Shown: in pieces, positions 1 to 8,051 of the stretch
Layout of the letters: every line of letters starts with the position of its first letter
Position numbering within the stretch: the first letter of the stretch is position 1
From: Thermomonas sp. S9
Lineage (GTDB): Bacteria > Pseudomonadota > Gammaproteobacteria > Xanthomonadales > Xanthomonadaceae
DNA: 64,000 nucleotides
NCBI RefSeq assembly: GCF_024704365.1
Contig: NZ_JAJDFY010000001.1
Coordinates: forward strand, 434,001-498,000
Direction: 5' to 3'
The notes under the pieces: generated by a model
Told to the model about the DNA's origin: nothing
The model's input: only the letters and a program-made list of their open reading frames with translations
Databases searched by the model: none
Translations under genes and position numbers: made by a program

Positions 1-2400
1 CCTGCGCGCGGTGCCGATGGTAGAGGTGCCGGCCGATGCGCGTCTGAGTACCGAGCAGCGCGTGCGCAAGGCGCTGGCGGTGTTCGCCGACGAGGTGGTG
101 GAGCAGCGCTACGACGTGATGCTGGGGCAGGTGCCGAAAGCGCGCCTGCGCGCGATGGTGCCGCTGCCGACCGGCCCGACCAGCGCGCGCGCCACCGGTG
201 CGCCGCTGCGTGCGCAGTCGCTGGTGGCGCCAGCGGTGGCCTGCCCTACACCATCTACTACGGCAACCTGCACAGCCAGACCAACCACAGTGACGGCGGC
301 ACCCCGGTGGCCACCTGCGGCGGGGCAGAAACGCCGCAGGCCGGCGCCTACGGGCCGGCCGACGCCTACGCGATGATGCAGACCCAGGCTGGCGGCGACT
401 TCCTGCTCGCCTCCGAGCACAACCACATGTACGACGGCTCGACCGGCACCAACACCTCGGCCAGCCCCACCACCGCCAACAACCTGTTCAACTCCGGCCT
501 CGCCGCCGCCGCCAGCTATCGCAGCGCGCATCCGCAGTTCCTGGCCCTGTACGGTAGCGAGTGGGGCGTGATCAGCAACGGTGGCCACCTCAACATCATC
601 AATCCGGACGGCCTGGCCAGCTGGGAATACAACAGCAGCAACCAGCTGATCGGCAGCGTCGCCACCCCGAAGTCGAACTACGCCAGCCTGTACGCCACCA
701 TGAAGGCGCGCGGCTGGATCGGCCAGTTCAACCACCCGGCCAGCAGCGGCCAGTTCCAGATCAACGGCGTGTCGCTGGCGTACGACGCCAATGGCGCCGA
801 AGTGATGGTGCTGGCGGAGGTACTGAACAGCTCCGCGTTTTCCACCAACACCACCATGACCGAGACCGGCCGCAGCAGCTACGAGAGCGCATGGAACAAG
901 CTGCTGGAGGCCGGCTACCGGCTGGCGCCCTCCAGCGACCAGGACAACCACTGCGCCAACTGGGGCCTGAGCTTCACCAATCGCACCGGCGTGCTGCTGC
1001 CCAGCGGCACCGCGCTCACGCCGGCGGCGTTCTATGACACCCTGCGCGCGCGCCGGGTGTTCGCCACCGAGGACCGCACCAGCCAGCTGGTGCTGACCGC
1101 CAACGGGCACGTGATGGGCGAGTCGTTTTCCAACACCGGCCCGGTGACGCTGATCGCCAATTACGCCAGCAGCAGCGGCCAGAGCGCGCAGCGGGTGCAG
1201 TTCTTCGAAGGCGTGCCGGGCCGCAACGGCACCGTCACCCAGCTCGCGGAAGGCAGCGGCAGCTATACCTTCACGCCCGCCACCGGCAAGCACTTCTACT
1301 ACGCGAAAATCACCCAGGCCGACGGCCTGCGCCTGTGGTCGGCGCCGGTGTGGATCGATCAGGGCGGCAGCACGCCGGCCGATACCACCCCGCCCACGGT
1401 CAGCGCCAGCGAATCCGGCAGCAGCGGCACCATCACCCTGTCGGCCAGCGCCAGCGACAATGTCGGCGTGAGCAAGGTGGAGTTCTGGATCGACGGCGTG
1501 CTGGTCGCCACCGATACCAGCGCCCCGTATGCGGTCACCTTCGATTCCACCACCCTGTCCAACGGCAGCCACGGCCTGGTGGCGAAAGCCTATGACGCCG
1601 CCGGCAACGTCGGCACCTCCTCGTCGGTGAGCTTCAGCGTGAGCAATGCCGCCGCCGACACCACCCCGCCCACGGTCGGCGCCAGCGAATCCGGCAGCAG
1701 CGGCACCATCACCCTGTCCGCCACGGCCAGCGACAACGTCGGCGTGAGCAAGGTGGAGTTCTGGATCGACGGGCTGCTCAAAGGCACGGTGCTGACGCCG
1801 CCGTACACGCTGGCGCTGGACTCGACCACGCTCAGCGACGGCAGCCACACCCTGGTGGCCAAGGCCTATGACGCCGCCGGCAACGTCGGCACCTCCTCGG
1901 CGGTGGCCTTCAGCATCAGCAATGCGCCGGCCGCGGTGGAGCGGATCAGCAACGGCGGCTTCGAATCCGGCACCACCGGCTGGACCGGCAGCAGCGGGGT
2001 GATCACCAGCGATGCCACCTATCCGGCCAAGGCCGGCAGCTGGAAGGCGTGGCTGGACGGCTACGGCAGCAGCCACACCGACTCGCTGTACCAGACGGTG
2101 ACGCTCCCCTCCACCGCCACCAGCGCGACCCTGAGCTTCTGGCTGCGGGTGGACAGCAGCGAGACCACCACCCGCACCGCCTACGACACCCTGAAGGTGC
2201 AGATCCGCGACACCAGCGGCAACGTGCTCGCCACCCTGGCCACCTATTCCAACCTCAACAAAGGCAGCAGCTACGTGCAGCGCAGCTTCGACGTGAAGTC
2301 CTGGAAGGGGAAGACGGTGCGGGTGTACTTCCTCGGGGTGGAGGATTCCAGCCTGGCGACCTCGTTCCTGATCGACGAGGTGTCGCTGAAGACGCAGTGA
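1..2400 (+). CDS. CehA/McbA-type PHP metallohydrolase, secreted, with Ig-like repeats (5' partial, frameshifted)
   Basis: The gene enters from outside the window and ends at TGA 2398-2400. A PHP-type metal site is visible: a paired-His motif (HSQTNHSDGG) from 271, SEHNH near 411-425, FNHP near 727 and SDQDNH near 935. This fits a CehA/McbA-family phosphoesterase-like hydrolase; the substrate is unknown. From 1381 two nearly identical Ig-like modules follow, each with an FWIDG strand, then a C-terminal domain (about 1930-2397, opening ISNGGFESG) resembling galactose-binding/carbohydrate-binding jelly rolls of secreted Lysobacter/Xanthomonas enzymes. Residues 5' of the metal site read in frame 2, and everything from about 240 reads in frame 1, so one base seems to be missing at about 228-240. 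Family assignment is good; extracellular location is inferred from the accessory domains because the signal peptide lies outside the window. Confidence 0.8.
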   Translation, partial: PARGADGRGAGRCASEYRAARAQGAGGVRRRGGGAALRRDAGAGAESAPARDGAAADRPDQRARHRCAAACAVAGGASGGLPYTIYYGNLHSQTNHSDGGTPVATCGGAETPQAGAYGPADAYAMMQTQAGGDFLLASEHNHMYDGSTGTNTSASPTTANNLFNSGLAAAASYRSAHPQFLALYGSEWGVISNGGHLNIINPDGLASWEYNSSNQLIGSVATPKSNYASLYATMKARGWIGQFNHPASSGQFQINGVSLAYDANGAEVMVLAEVLNSSAFSTNTTMTETGRSSYESAWNKLLEAGYRLAPSSDQDNHCANWGLSFTNRTGVLLPSGTALTPAAFYDTLRARRVFATEDRTSQLVLTANGHVMGESFSNTGPVTLIANYASSSGQSAQRVQFFEGVPGRNGTVTQLAEGSGSYTFTPATGKHFYYAKITQADGLRLWSAPVWIDQGGSTPADTTPPTVSASESGSSGTITLSASASDNVGVSKVEFWIDGVLVATDTSAPYAVTFDSTTLSNGSHGLVAKAYDAAGNVGTSSSVSFSVSNAAADTTPPTVGASESGSSGTITLSATASDNVGVSKVEFWIDGLLKGTVLTPPYTLALDSTTLSDGSHTLVAKAYDAAGNVGTSSAVAFSISNAPAAVERISNGGFESGTTGWTGSSGVITSDATYPAKAGSWKAWLDGYGSSHTDSLYQTVTLPSTATSATLSFWLRVDSSETTTRTAYDTLKVQIRDTSGNVLATLATYSNLNKGSSYVQRSFDVKSWKGKTVRVYFLGVEDSSLATSFLIDEVSLKTQ
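1381..1932 (+). repeat. Tandem duplication of an Ig-like module, 276-bp period
   Basis: Two copies start at 1381 and 1657, both opening with codons for DTTPPTV. They share long identical stretches (for example the NVGVSKVEFWID region and the AYDAAGNVGTSS region). The period is exactly 92 codons, so gain or loss of a unit keeps the reading frame. Confidence 0.85.
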
Positions 2401-2409
2401 TGCAGGAAG

Positions 2410-2442
2410 GCGCACCGGGGCGGCGGCACCGCCCCGGTGCGC
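2410..2442. terminator. Perfect 14-bp hairpin between convergent genes
   Basis: Left arm 2410-2423, loop 2424-2428, right arm 2429-2442, all paired. It lies 10 bases after the metallohydrolase stop and before the end of hemD on the other strand. No T-run follows, so it is a likely transcript-end structure rather than a canonical intrinsic terminator. Confidence 0.5.
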
Positions 2443-2545
2443 GGCGGACGCTCACGGCCGCTGCCAGGACACCGCGTCCGGCACCCGGTGCGAGCCCGGC
2501 CGCTGCAATTGCTCCGGCAGCCGCGAAAACGACCGGGACATCGCG

Positions 2546-3371
2546 TCACCCCGCATCGGGATGAAGACGAGGCTTGCATGACGATCCGCCATGCGGCGCC
2601 AGAGGCCACGCGCGCAGCAGATCGGCGGGGAGCGTGCCGGCAGCCACCGCCACGCGGGTGAAGCCAGCGGTGCGCGCCACCTCTGCCAGGCGCGCGCTGG
2701 CCGCAGCCACCGCGACCGTGCGCAGGCGCGGGTCGTCCACCTGTGCCAGCAGCGCGGCCAGCGCCTCGCCGCTGCTCAGCGCCAGCAGCACCTGCTGCGG
2801 GTGTGCCAGTGCGGCCGCGAGTGCGGCCCGCTGGCGCGCGCCTAGCGCCACCGGCACGCGCGCATAGACATCAGCGCGCTGCACCTGCGCGCCGCGCGCG
2901 GCCAGCGCCGGCGCCAGCCGGTCGCGCCCGCCCGGGGCGGTCACCAGCCCGACCGCGTGTCCGCGCACGGCCGCCAGCGCCGGCAGCGCGAGCAGGCCTT
3001 CGCTGTCCATCCGCGCCGGGGCCTGCGCGGCGATCCCCAGCCGTTGCAGCGCGCGCCGGGTGCCGCTGCCCACGGCGAGCCAGGGCCTGGCCGCGGCGCG
3101 GGTGCAGGGACGCCAGCGCCGCCGCCGCGCGCACCGCGTTGGGGCTGGTGAACAGCACGAAATCGGACGCCAGCGCGTCTTCCAGTGCCTGCCGGGTGGC
3201 ATCGTCATGGCGTGCGACGATCGCCTGCGGCGACAGCGCCAGCACCCGCGCACCCGCGCGCGCCGCGGCGGCGCGCAGACCGCCGTGCTGGCCGCGCGGA
3301 CGCAGCGACAGCACGGTCCAGCCGTACAGCGGCGGCAACGTGGACGGCAGCCTGGGCGAGGGGACGCGCAT
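2546..3371 (-). CDS. hemD: Uroporphyrinogen-III synthase HemD (frameshifted)
   Basis: Cyclises hydroxymethylbilane to uroporphyrinogen III in haem/tetrapyrrole synthesis. The N-terminal part from ATG 3371 carries LYGWTVLSLRP and the FVLFTSPNAV segment typical of HemD. The C-terminal part carries WLAVGSGTRRAL, GLVTAPGGRDRL and VLLALSSGEAL. The two halves lie in different frames and join with one extra base near 3085, giving about 275 residues, close to the usual 250-260. It is divergent from the thioesterase gene with a 45-bp gap. The frameshift is probably an error because the gene is essential in most haem-producing bacteria. The last residues before the stop at 2546 are not typical, so the true end may differ slightly. 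Confidence 0.8.
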
Positions 3372-3416
3372 GCGCCCAGCTTGGCATAGCCGCGCGCTTT
3401 GCGGCAGGCTTGGGCG

Positions 3417-3899
3417 ATGGATAAGACCGCTTCGCGCAGCGTATTGGACGCCCTTTCCCGCCATCTGCACGGCATGCCGCCGGTGGCGGCCCTGCAGCCG
3501 CGCATCCTTGCGTGGGAAGCGGGCCGGCTGCGCCTGGGCGCGCCGCTGGCGGCCAACGTCAATGACAAGGGCTGCGCGTTCGGCGGCAGCCTGGCCTCGC
3601 TGATGACGCTGGCGGCCTGGGGACTGGTGACCCTGACCCTGGCCGAGGCCGGCCTGAGCGCGGAGGTGTTCGTGGCCGACAGCCAGGTGCGCTATCTCAA
3701 GCCGGTGTTCGAGGACCTGGACGTGGAGGCCACGTTCGAGGACCCCGCCGCCGCGGCCGCGCTGGTCGCGGCGGTGCGCGACCAGGGCCGCGCCAGCCTG
3801 CGCCTGCAGGCACAGGCGCGGCTGGCCGCAGGCGCGGTGGCGGCGACCTTCGCCGGGCGTTACGTGGCGATTGCGAAAACCGCCGCCGGCGCCGGGTAG
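3417..3899 (+). CDS. YiiD C-terminal-type thioesterase-like protein
   Basis: A 160-residue protein with a hot-dog fold signature. The run NVNDKGCAFGGSLASL resembles the helix-capping segment of the putative thioesterase domain found at the C-terminus of YiiD, and is followed by VRYLKPV. Such proteins are presumed acyl-CoA or acyl-ACP thioesterases; the substrate is not known. ATG 3417 is chosen, with an in-frame ATG at 3399 as an alternative; neither has a strong Shine-Dalgarno sequence. It faces away from hemD, and a small exported protein follows 36 bases downstream on the same strand. Confidence 0.65.
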   Translation: MDKTASRSVLDALSRHLHGMPPVAALQPRILAWEAGRLRLGAPLAANVNDKGCAFGGSLASLMTLAAWGLVTLTLAEAGLSAEVFVADSQVRYLKPVFEDLDVEATFEDPAAAAALVAAVRDQGRASLRLQAQARLAAGAVAATFAGRYVAIAKTAAGAG

Positions 3900-3935
3900 G
3901 ATGCTTGCCATCCGCCGTCTGCCGAGGATCCGCCG

Positions 3936-4361
3936 ATGCTCCGTTTCCTGCTGCGCTGCCTGTTGCTGGTGCTGCTGCCGCTGCTGGCCTGGCCAGTGGG
4001 TGCCGCCAGCAGCCGCCGCGATGCGCTCGACCAGGCCCAGTACGCGTGGTCGGAGGCGATCCGCTGGGGCGATTTCGAGCGCGCCTGGGGCCAGGTCGAT
4101 CCCGAGGTGCGCGCCGCGCACCCGCTGACCGACATCGATTTCTCGCGCTACCGGCAGCTGCAGGTCGCCGGCTACCGCGACCTCGGCAGCAGCGTGGTCG
4201 GCGGCAGCCAGATCCAGCGCCGGATCGAGATCACGGTGGTCAACCGCAATACCCAGCAGGTACGCACCGTGCTGTTCCAGGAACGCTGGCGCTTTGATCC
4301 GGCCCGCAAGACCTGGTGGCAGACCAGCGGCCTGCCCGATTTCTGGCAGGAGCAGGACTAA
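3936..4361 (+). CDS. Exported hypothetical protein, 141 aa
   Basis: Residues 1-23 form a clear signal peptide: positive start, leucine-rich core and a cleavage-like AWPVGAAS. The mature part is about 118 residues and contains WSEAIRWGDFERAW and a C-terminal WRFDPARKTWWQTSGLPDFW. No catalytic motif is seen. It resembles uncharacterised exported proteins of the Xanthomonadaceae. An AGGA sequence lies about 8 bases before ATG 3936. It is followed immediately by an unusual cluster of hairpins. Confidence 0.6.
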   Translation: MLRFLLRCLLLVLLPLLAWPVGAASSRRDALDQAQYAWSEAIRWGDFERAWGQVDPEVRAAHPLTDIDFSRYRQLQVAGYRDLGSSVVGGSQIQRRIEITVVNRNTQQVRTVLFQERWRFDPARKTWWQTSGLPDFWQEQD

Positions 4362-4501
4362 GGAACCTCTGACAACTCGGAGGTTCCCGCCGGCCATGGA
4401 GGGCTGGCCACGCATCCATCATGCAAGTGATGGATGCGTGTGAGCCGAGTCCGGGCCTGTACCGGACCCGGCGTGGGCTGACAACGCCTGGATGGCGTTG
4501 T
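4362..4501. repeat. Cluster of four consecutive perfect inverted repeats
   Basis: Starting one base after the stop codon at 4361 there are four separate perfect hairpins: arms 4362-4369/4380-4387, 4409-4421/4428-4440 (13 bp, 6-base loop), 4449-4454/4462-4467 and 4481-4488/4494-4501. No T-run follows any of them. This may be a dispersed extragenic palindromic element or a transcript 3'-end structure. Confidence 0.65.
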
Positions 4502-4545
4502 TCAGACCTTCCCTAAAACGGCCGCCCGCACCGTCAGCCGCTACA

Positions 4546-5010
4546 ATGGCCAGCCCCTTCCGACCGATCCATGCCGTGACCTTCGCCGAACTGGCCGCCT
4601 TCGCCGGCCGCAATCCCGTCCTGTCGCTGGCCTTCGTCGGCCTGACCGTGGCCATCATCGCCAACGAGATCGCCGGCCTGCTCAGCGGCATCAAGCGCGT
4701 CGGCCCGGCCCAGCTGACCGCGCTGGTCAACCGCGACAACGCGCTGGTGATCGACCTGCGCGCCGCCGCCGATTTCGCCAAGGGCCACATCGCCGGCGCG
4801 AAGAACGTGCAGATGAGCCAGTTCGACCCCGAGAACAAGGCGCTGGCCCCGGCCAAGGCGCTGCCGGTGGTGCTGGTATGCAACGTCGGCCAGACAGCGT
4901 CGGTCGCCGCCAGGCGCCTGCGCAAGGCCGGGTTCGCCAACGTGGCGGTGCTGGAGGGCGGCATCCGCGCCTGGCTGGCCGCCGACCTGCCGGTGGTCAA
5001 GGGCCGCTGA
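4546..5010 (+). CDS. Membrane-anchored rhodanese-like sulfurtransferase
   Basis: 154 residues when read from ATG 4546. One N-terminal transmembrane helix (about residues 25-46) is followed by a single rhodanese domain with the active-site cysteine at about residue 112 in VLVCNVGQTAS and the terminal motif VLEGGIRAWLAADLPV. Likely a cytoplasm-facing sulfurtransferase resembling YibN. An alternative GTG start at 4576 gives VTFAELAAFAG, closer to how relatives usually begin. The TACAAT around ATG 4546 looks like a -10 box, so GTG may be the true start. It precedes secB and gpsA, the usual order in Xanthomonadaceae. Confidence 0.75.
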   Translation: MASPFRPIHAVTFAELAAFAGRNPVLSLAFVGLTVAIIANEIAGLLSGIKRVGPAQLTALVNRDNALVIDLRAAADFAKGHIAGAKNVQMSQFDPENKALAPAKALPVVLVCNVGQTASVAARRLRKAGFANVAVLEGGIRAWLAADLPVVKGR

Positions 5011-5086
5011 GCGCCCCGCCCCCGCCCGGGGCTTGTGTTCGCCGCCGTCCGCCCCAATTTCGCTGGGGTTGCCCCGGGTTCGATGC

Positions 5087-5092
5087 GATAAT
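5087..5092 (+). promoter_or_regulatory. Candidate -10 box for secB
   Basis: GATAAT preceded by TGC (extended -10 form) lies 50 bases before the secB ATG. No convincing -35 hexamer is found at the right spacing. Confidence 0.35.
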
Positions 5093-5142
5093 CGACCTTC
5101 CCTTTTCGTTAGCCGCACCTTGCGTGCCTTCTGGAGTGTTCC

Positions 5143-5668
5143 ATGTCCGATGAAACCCTGAACGGCGCCGCGCCGTCCGCCGATGCCCCGATGGGCCCGA
5201 CCTTCACCGTCGAGAAGCTGTACGTGAAGGACGTGTCCTTCGAAGCGCCGAACGCGCCGCAGGTGTTCAACGAGCAGGGCCAACCCGACCTGCAGATGAA
5301 GCTCAACCAGAAGGTGCAGCGCCTGGCCGAGAACGCGTTCGAGGTCAGCCTGGGCATCACCCTGACCTGCACCCTGAACGGCAAGACCGCCTACCTGGCG
5401 GAAGTCGAGCAGGCCGGCGTGTTCGGTCTGGCCGGCATGGACGAGCAGATGATGGACGCCATGCTGGGCATCCAGTGCCCGAACATCCTGTACCCCTACG
5501 CCTCGGCGGCGGTGGGCCAGATGATCACCGCCGGCGGCTTCCCCGCCGTTCCCGATGCAGCCGATCAACTTCGAGGCGCTGTACGCCGAGACCTTGCGCC
5601 AGCGCGCCGCGCAGATGGGGCAGGAAGGCGGCCTGCTGGCCGACGCCGAAACCGCCGGCAACGCCTGA
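5143..5668 (+). CDS. secB: Protein-export chaperone SecB (frameshifted)
   Basis: Cytoplasmic chaperone that keeps preproteins unfolded and hands them to SecA. The family signatures [28 protein letters not shown] and CPNILYPYA are all present. The expected tail ([19 protein letters not shown]) is in another frame, reached by removing one C from the CCCC run at 5541-5544. Corrected length is about 174 residues, normal for SecB. GGAG lies about 8 bases before ATG 5143. The stop is at 5666-5668 and gpsA begins 10 bases later. The break is almost certainly a sequence error. Confidence 0.92.
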
Positions 5669-5678
5669 CCGGCGACGC

Positions 5679-6722
5679 ATGGCGGCAGCTGCCAAGCCGA
5701 AGGTCGCGGTCCTCGGCGCGGGCTCCTGGGGCACCGCGCTGGCCGCGCTGATCGCCCGCCACGGCCACCCCACGGTGCTGTGGGGGCGCGATCCGGCGGT
5801 GGCGTCCGCGATCGCCGGGCGCCACGAGAACCCGCGCTACCTGCCGGGCATCGCCCTGCCGGCGGGGCTGCACGCGACCACGTCGCTGCCGGACGCGATG
5901 GCCGATGCCGGCCTGGTGCTGGTGGTGGTGCCCTCGCACGCCTTCGCGGAGACCCTGCGCGCGCTGGCCCCGCTGCGGCCGGCGGGCGCCGGCGTGGTCT
6001 GGGCCACCAAGGGCTTCGAGCCGGGCAGCGGCCGCTTCCTGCACGAAGTCGCCGGTGACATTCTGGATGCCAGCGGGCTGGGCGGCGGCGTGCCGCTGGC
6101 GGTGGTCACCGGCCCTTCGTTCGCCAAGGAAGTGGCGGAAGGCCTGCCCACCGCGCTCACCGTGCATTCCGACGACGCCGGCTTCTGCCAGCAGGTCGCC
6201 GACGCCCTGCACGGCCCCGCGTTCCGCGCCTACACCGGCAATGACATGCGCGGCGCTGAGCTGGGCGGGGCGATGAAGAACGTGCTGGCCGTGGCCACCG
6301 GCGTCGCCGACGGCATGGGCCTGGGCCTGAACGCCCGCGCTGGCCTGATCACCCGCGGCCTCAACGAGATGCTGCGCCTCAACATCGCCCTCGGCGGCCG
6401 CCCGGAAACCCTGATGGGCCTGGCCGGGCTGGGCGACCTGGTGCTGACCTGCACGGGCGATCTCTCGCGCAACCGCCGGCTGGGCCTGGCGCTGGGCCGC
6501 GGCGCGTCGATCGCGGAGGCGGTGTGCGAGATCGGACAGGTGGTGGAATCGCTGCAGACCGCCGACGAGGTGATGCGCCTGGCGGACGCGCATGGCATTG
6601 AGCTGCCGATCGCCGAAGGCGTGCGCGACGTGCTGCACGGCGCGGTGACCCCGGCGGAAGGACTGGCGCGGCTGATGGCGCGCGAGCGCAAGGCCGAATA
6701 TCCGCAGTCGCTGTTCTGCTGA
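5679..6722 (+). CDS. gpsA: NAD(P)-dependent glycerol-3-phosphate dehydrogenase GpsA
   Basis: Reduces dihydroxyacetone phosphate to sn-glycerol 3-phosphate for phospholipid synthesis. 347 residues. The N-terminal Rossmann motif is [14 protein letters not shown], followed by WATKGFEP, the catalytic-lysine segment [13 protein letters not shown] and [20 protein letters not shown], all typical. It probably forms one transcription unit with secB (10-base gap) and perhaps the rhodanese gene. A bidirectional terminator-like hairpin follows at 6779. Confidence 0.95.
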   Translation: MAAAAKPKVAVLGAGSWGTALAALIARHGHPTVLWGRDPAVASAIAGRHENPRYLPGIALPAGLHATTSLPDAMADAGLVLVVVPSHAFAETLRALAPLRPAGAGVVWATKGFEPGSGRFLHEVAGDILDASGLGGGVPLAVVTGPSFAKEVAEGLPTALTVHSDDAGFCQQVADALHGPAFRAYTGNDMRGAELGGAMKNVLAVATGVADGMGLGLNARAGLITRGLNEMLRLNIALGGRPETLMGLAGLGDLVLTCTGDLSRNRRLGLALGRGASIAEAVCEIGQVVESLQTADEVMRLADAHGIELPIAEGVRDVLHGAVTPAEGLARLMARERKAEYPQSLFC

Positions 6723-6778
6723 CGCTGCTGACGGCCGCTGCTTCCGCGTGGCGGTCAATGCGGCGATGCCAAAGAAAA

Positions 6779-6800
6779 CGCCCGGCCTGCGCCGGGCGTT
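6779..6800. terminator. Bidirectional intrinsic terminator between gpsA and the Ax21-family gene
   Basis: Stem 6779-6786/6791-6798 with a 4-base loop. On the minus strand the stem is followed by TTTTCTTT, a good tail for the Ax21-family transcript; on the plus strand only a short T-run follows. A near-identical hairpin follows cspA at 51238. Confidence 0.75.
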
Positions 6801-6823
6801 TCCGTGTTGCGGCGTGGCGTCGC

Positions 6824-7384
6824 TTACCAGGTGAAGCGCGGGCCGACGAAGTACTGCTTGTCGCCGCCCTGGATCAGGCGCACGTCGGCGTTCATGCCGA
6901 AGTTCTGGGTGAACATCAGGTTCGCGCCCAGGCGGCCATAGGCTTCGCCGCTGGTCTTGTTGGTGTCCATGTAGCCGACCTTGGCATAGCCTTCCAGGTT
7001 CGGCATCAGGGCGCTGCGCACGCCGGTCTCGACGCTGTAGCCGTTGGCCTTCGGGCCGCCGTGCTTCACGGCGTAGCGGTCATAGGCCACGTCGGCCACG
7101 AAGTCGGTGTTCTTGCCGACCGCGGTGTTGTAGCCGCCGCCGATGCGCCACTGGTCGAAGCCGGCACTGGAGTGCTTCACGTCCTGGTTGGTGTACTCGG
7201 CCAGCAGGTGGAAGTTCGGGCTGACGGCGACCGAGCCGTTCACGCCCCAACCGTCCGCATCCGGGCCGCTGGTGTTGGTGGCGACGTAGCCACCCTGCAC
7301 GTAGTTGTAGGTGATGCCGTCGGCCGCGGAAGCGGCGAAGGGCAGGGCAGCAATCAGGGCCAGGGCAATGGCATAACGCTTCAT
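6824..7384 (-). CDS. Ax21-family outer-membrane protein
   Basis: 186 residues from ATG 7384, with signal peptide MKRYAIALALIAALPFAASA and a mature part rich in alternating aromatic and polar residues ending PRFTW, the usual C-terminal aromatic of outer-membrane barrels. The pattern ITYNYVQGGYVATN, DGWGVNGSVAVSPNFHL and FDQWRIGGGYNTAVG is that of the Xanthomonas/Stenotrophomonas Ax21 family of small barrels. The older claim that Ax21 is a secreted quorum/immune signal was withdrawn; an outer-membrane location is the safe reading. Upstream (7414-7439) is a large palindrome. Confidence 0.85.
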   Translation of the reverse strand: MKRYAIALALIAALPFAASAADGITYNYVQGGYVATNTSGPDADGWGVNGSVAVSPNFHLLAEYTNQDVKHSSAGFDQWRIGGGYNTAVGKNTDFVADVAYDRYAVKHGGPKANGYSVETGVRSALMPNLEGYAKVGYMDTNKTSGEAYGRLGANLMFTQNFGMNADVRLIQGGDKQYFVGPRFTW

Positions 7385-7413
7385 GGGGGATGACCTCCGT
7401 GTTTGTTGTTGTA

Positions 7414-7439
7414 CGCACGACCGACCGGTCGGGCGTGCG
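7414..7439. promoter_or_regulatory. 26-bp palindrome, candidate TetR-type operator
   Basis: The centre CCGACCGGTCGG (7421-7432) is a perfect palindrome and the flanks extend it to 26 bp with one mismatched pair. It contains GACC-N4-GGTC, the arrangement bound by some TetR-family repressors such as NemR. It lies 30 bp upstream of the Ax21-family start. No regulator gene is adjacent. Confidence 0.45.
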
Positions 7440-7552
7440 GCCATTGTTGGCGGGCGCCCGCAACGCGGCCTGAATCCAGAACTCTCTGGTACAGGAACCA
7501 TTCGGGAACGCAGGAGTAAACGCGCGCCTTTGTCTGTCGCGCTGCGCGGCGT

Positions 7553-8032
7553 TCAGTCGCCGCCGGTGAAACCGGCCTGGCGCCAGGCTTCGAACACCAT
7601 CACCGCCACCGCGTTGGACAGGTTGAGGCTGCGGTTGTGCGGGCGCATCGGCAGGCGCAGGCGCTGCGCCTCGGGGATCGCCTCCAGCACCGCCTGCGGC
7701 AGTCCGGCGGTTTCGCTGCCGAACAGGAACACGTCGTCGTCGCGGTAGGCCGGCGTGTCGTAGCGCACGCGGCCGCGGGTGGACAGCGCGAACACCCGCG
7801 GCCGCGCGCCGATGTCGGCGGCGATCGCCGCCAGCGCGGCGTCGAGATCGTCGTGCACCTGCACCCGCGCGTACTCGTGGTAGTCCAGCCCGGCGCGCCT
7901 GAGCTGGCGATCCTCGAGGTCGAAGCCGAGCGGGCGCACCAGGTGCAGCCGCGCGCCGGTGTTGGCGCACAGACGGATCACGTTGCCGGTATTGGGCGGG
8001 ATTTCCGGGCGATGCAGGATGACGTGCGGCAT
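7553..8032 (-). CDS. trmL: tRNA (cytidine(34)-2'-O)-methyltransferase TrmL
   Basis: SPOUT-class methyltransferase that 2'-O-methylates the wobble base of tRNA-Leu isoacceptors. 159 residues, the usual length. Visible motifs: PEIPPNTGNVIRLCANTG at the N-terminus, FLFGSETAGLP (AdoMet-binding knot) and LPMRPHNRSLNLSNAVAV near the C-terminus. It starts at ATG 8032. The downstream Ax21-family gene has its own promoter region of about 170 bp. Confidence 0.93.
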   Translation of the reverse strand: MPHVILHRPEIPPNTGNVIRLCANTGARLHLVRPLGFDLEDRQLRRAGLDYHEYARVQVHDDLDAALAAIAADIGARPRVFALSTRGRVRYDTPAYRDDDVFLFGSETAGLPQAVLEAIPEAQRLRLPMRPHNRSLNLSNAVAVMVFEAWRQAGFTGGD

Positions 8033-8051
8033 CGCGGCATTGTAGGGCGGC

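Noticed and set aside
109-2415. Very long open frame antisense to the metallohydrolase gene
   Set aside because: It mirrors the codon bias of the plus-strand gene, contains low-complexity Ala/Gly/His/Arg runs and no domain, while the plus-strand frame has clear PHP and Ig motifs.
2452-2592. Possible 46-aa minus-strand gene after hemD (MADRHASLVFIPMRGDAM...)
   Set aside because: It overlaps the hemD end in a region with frameshift problems, has no ribosome-binding site and no recognisable relative.
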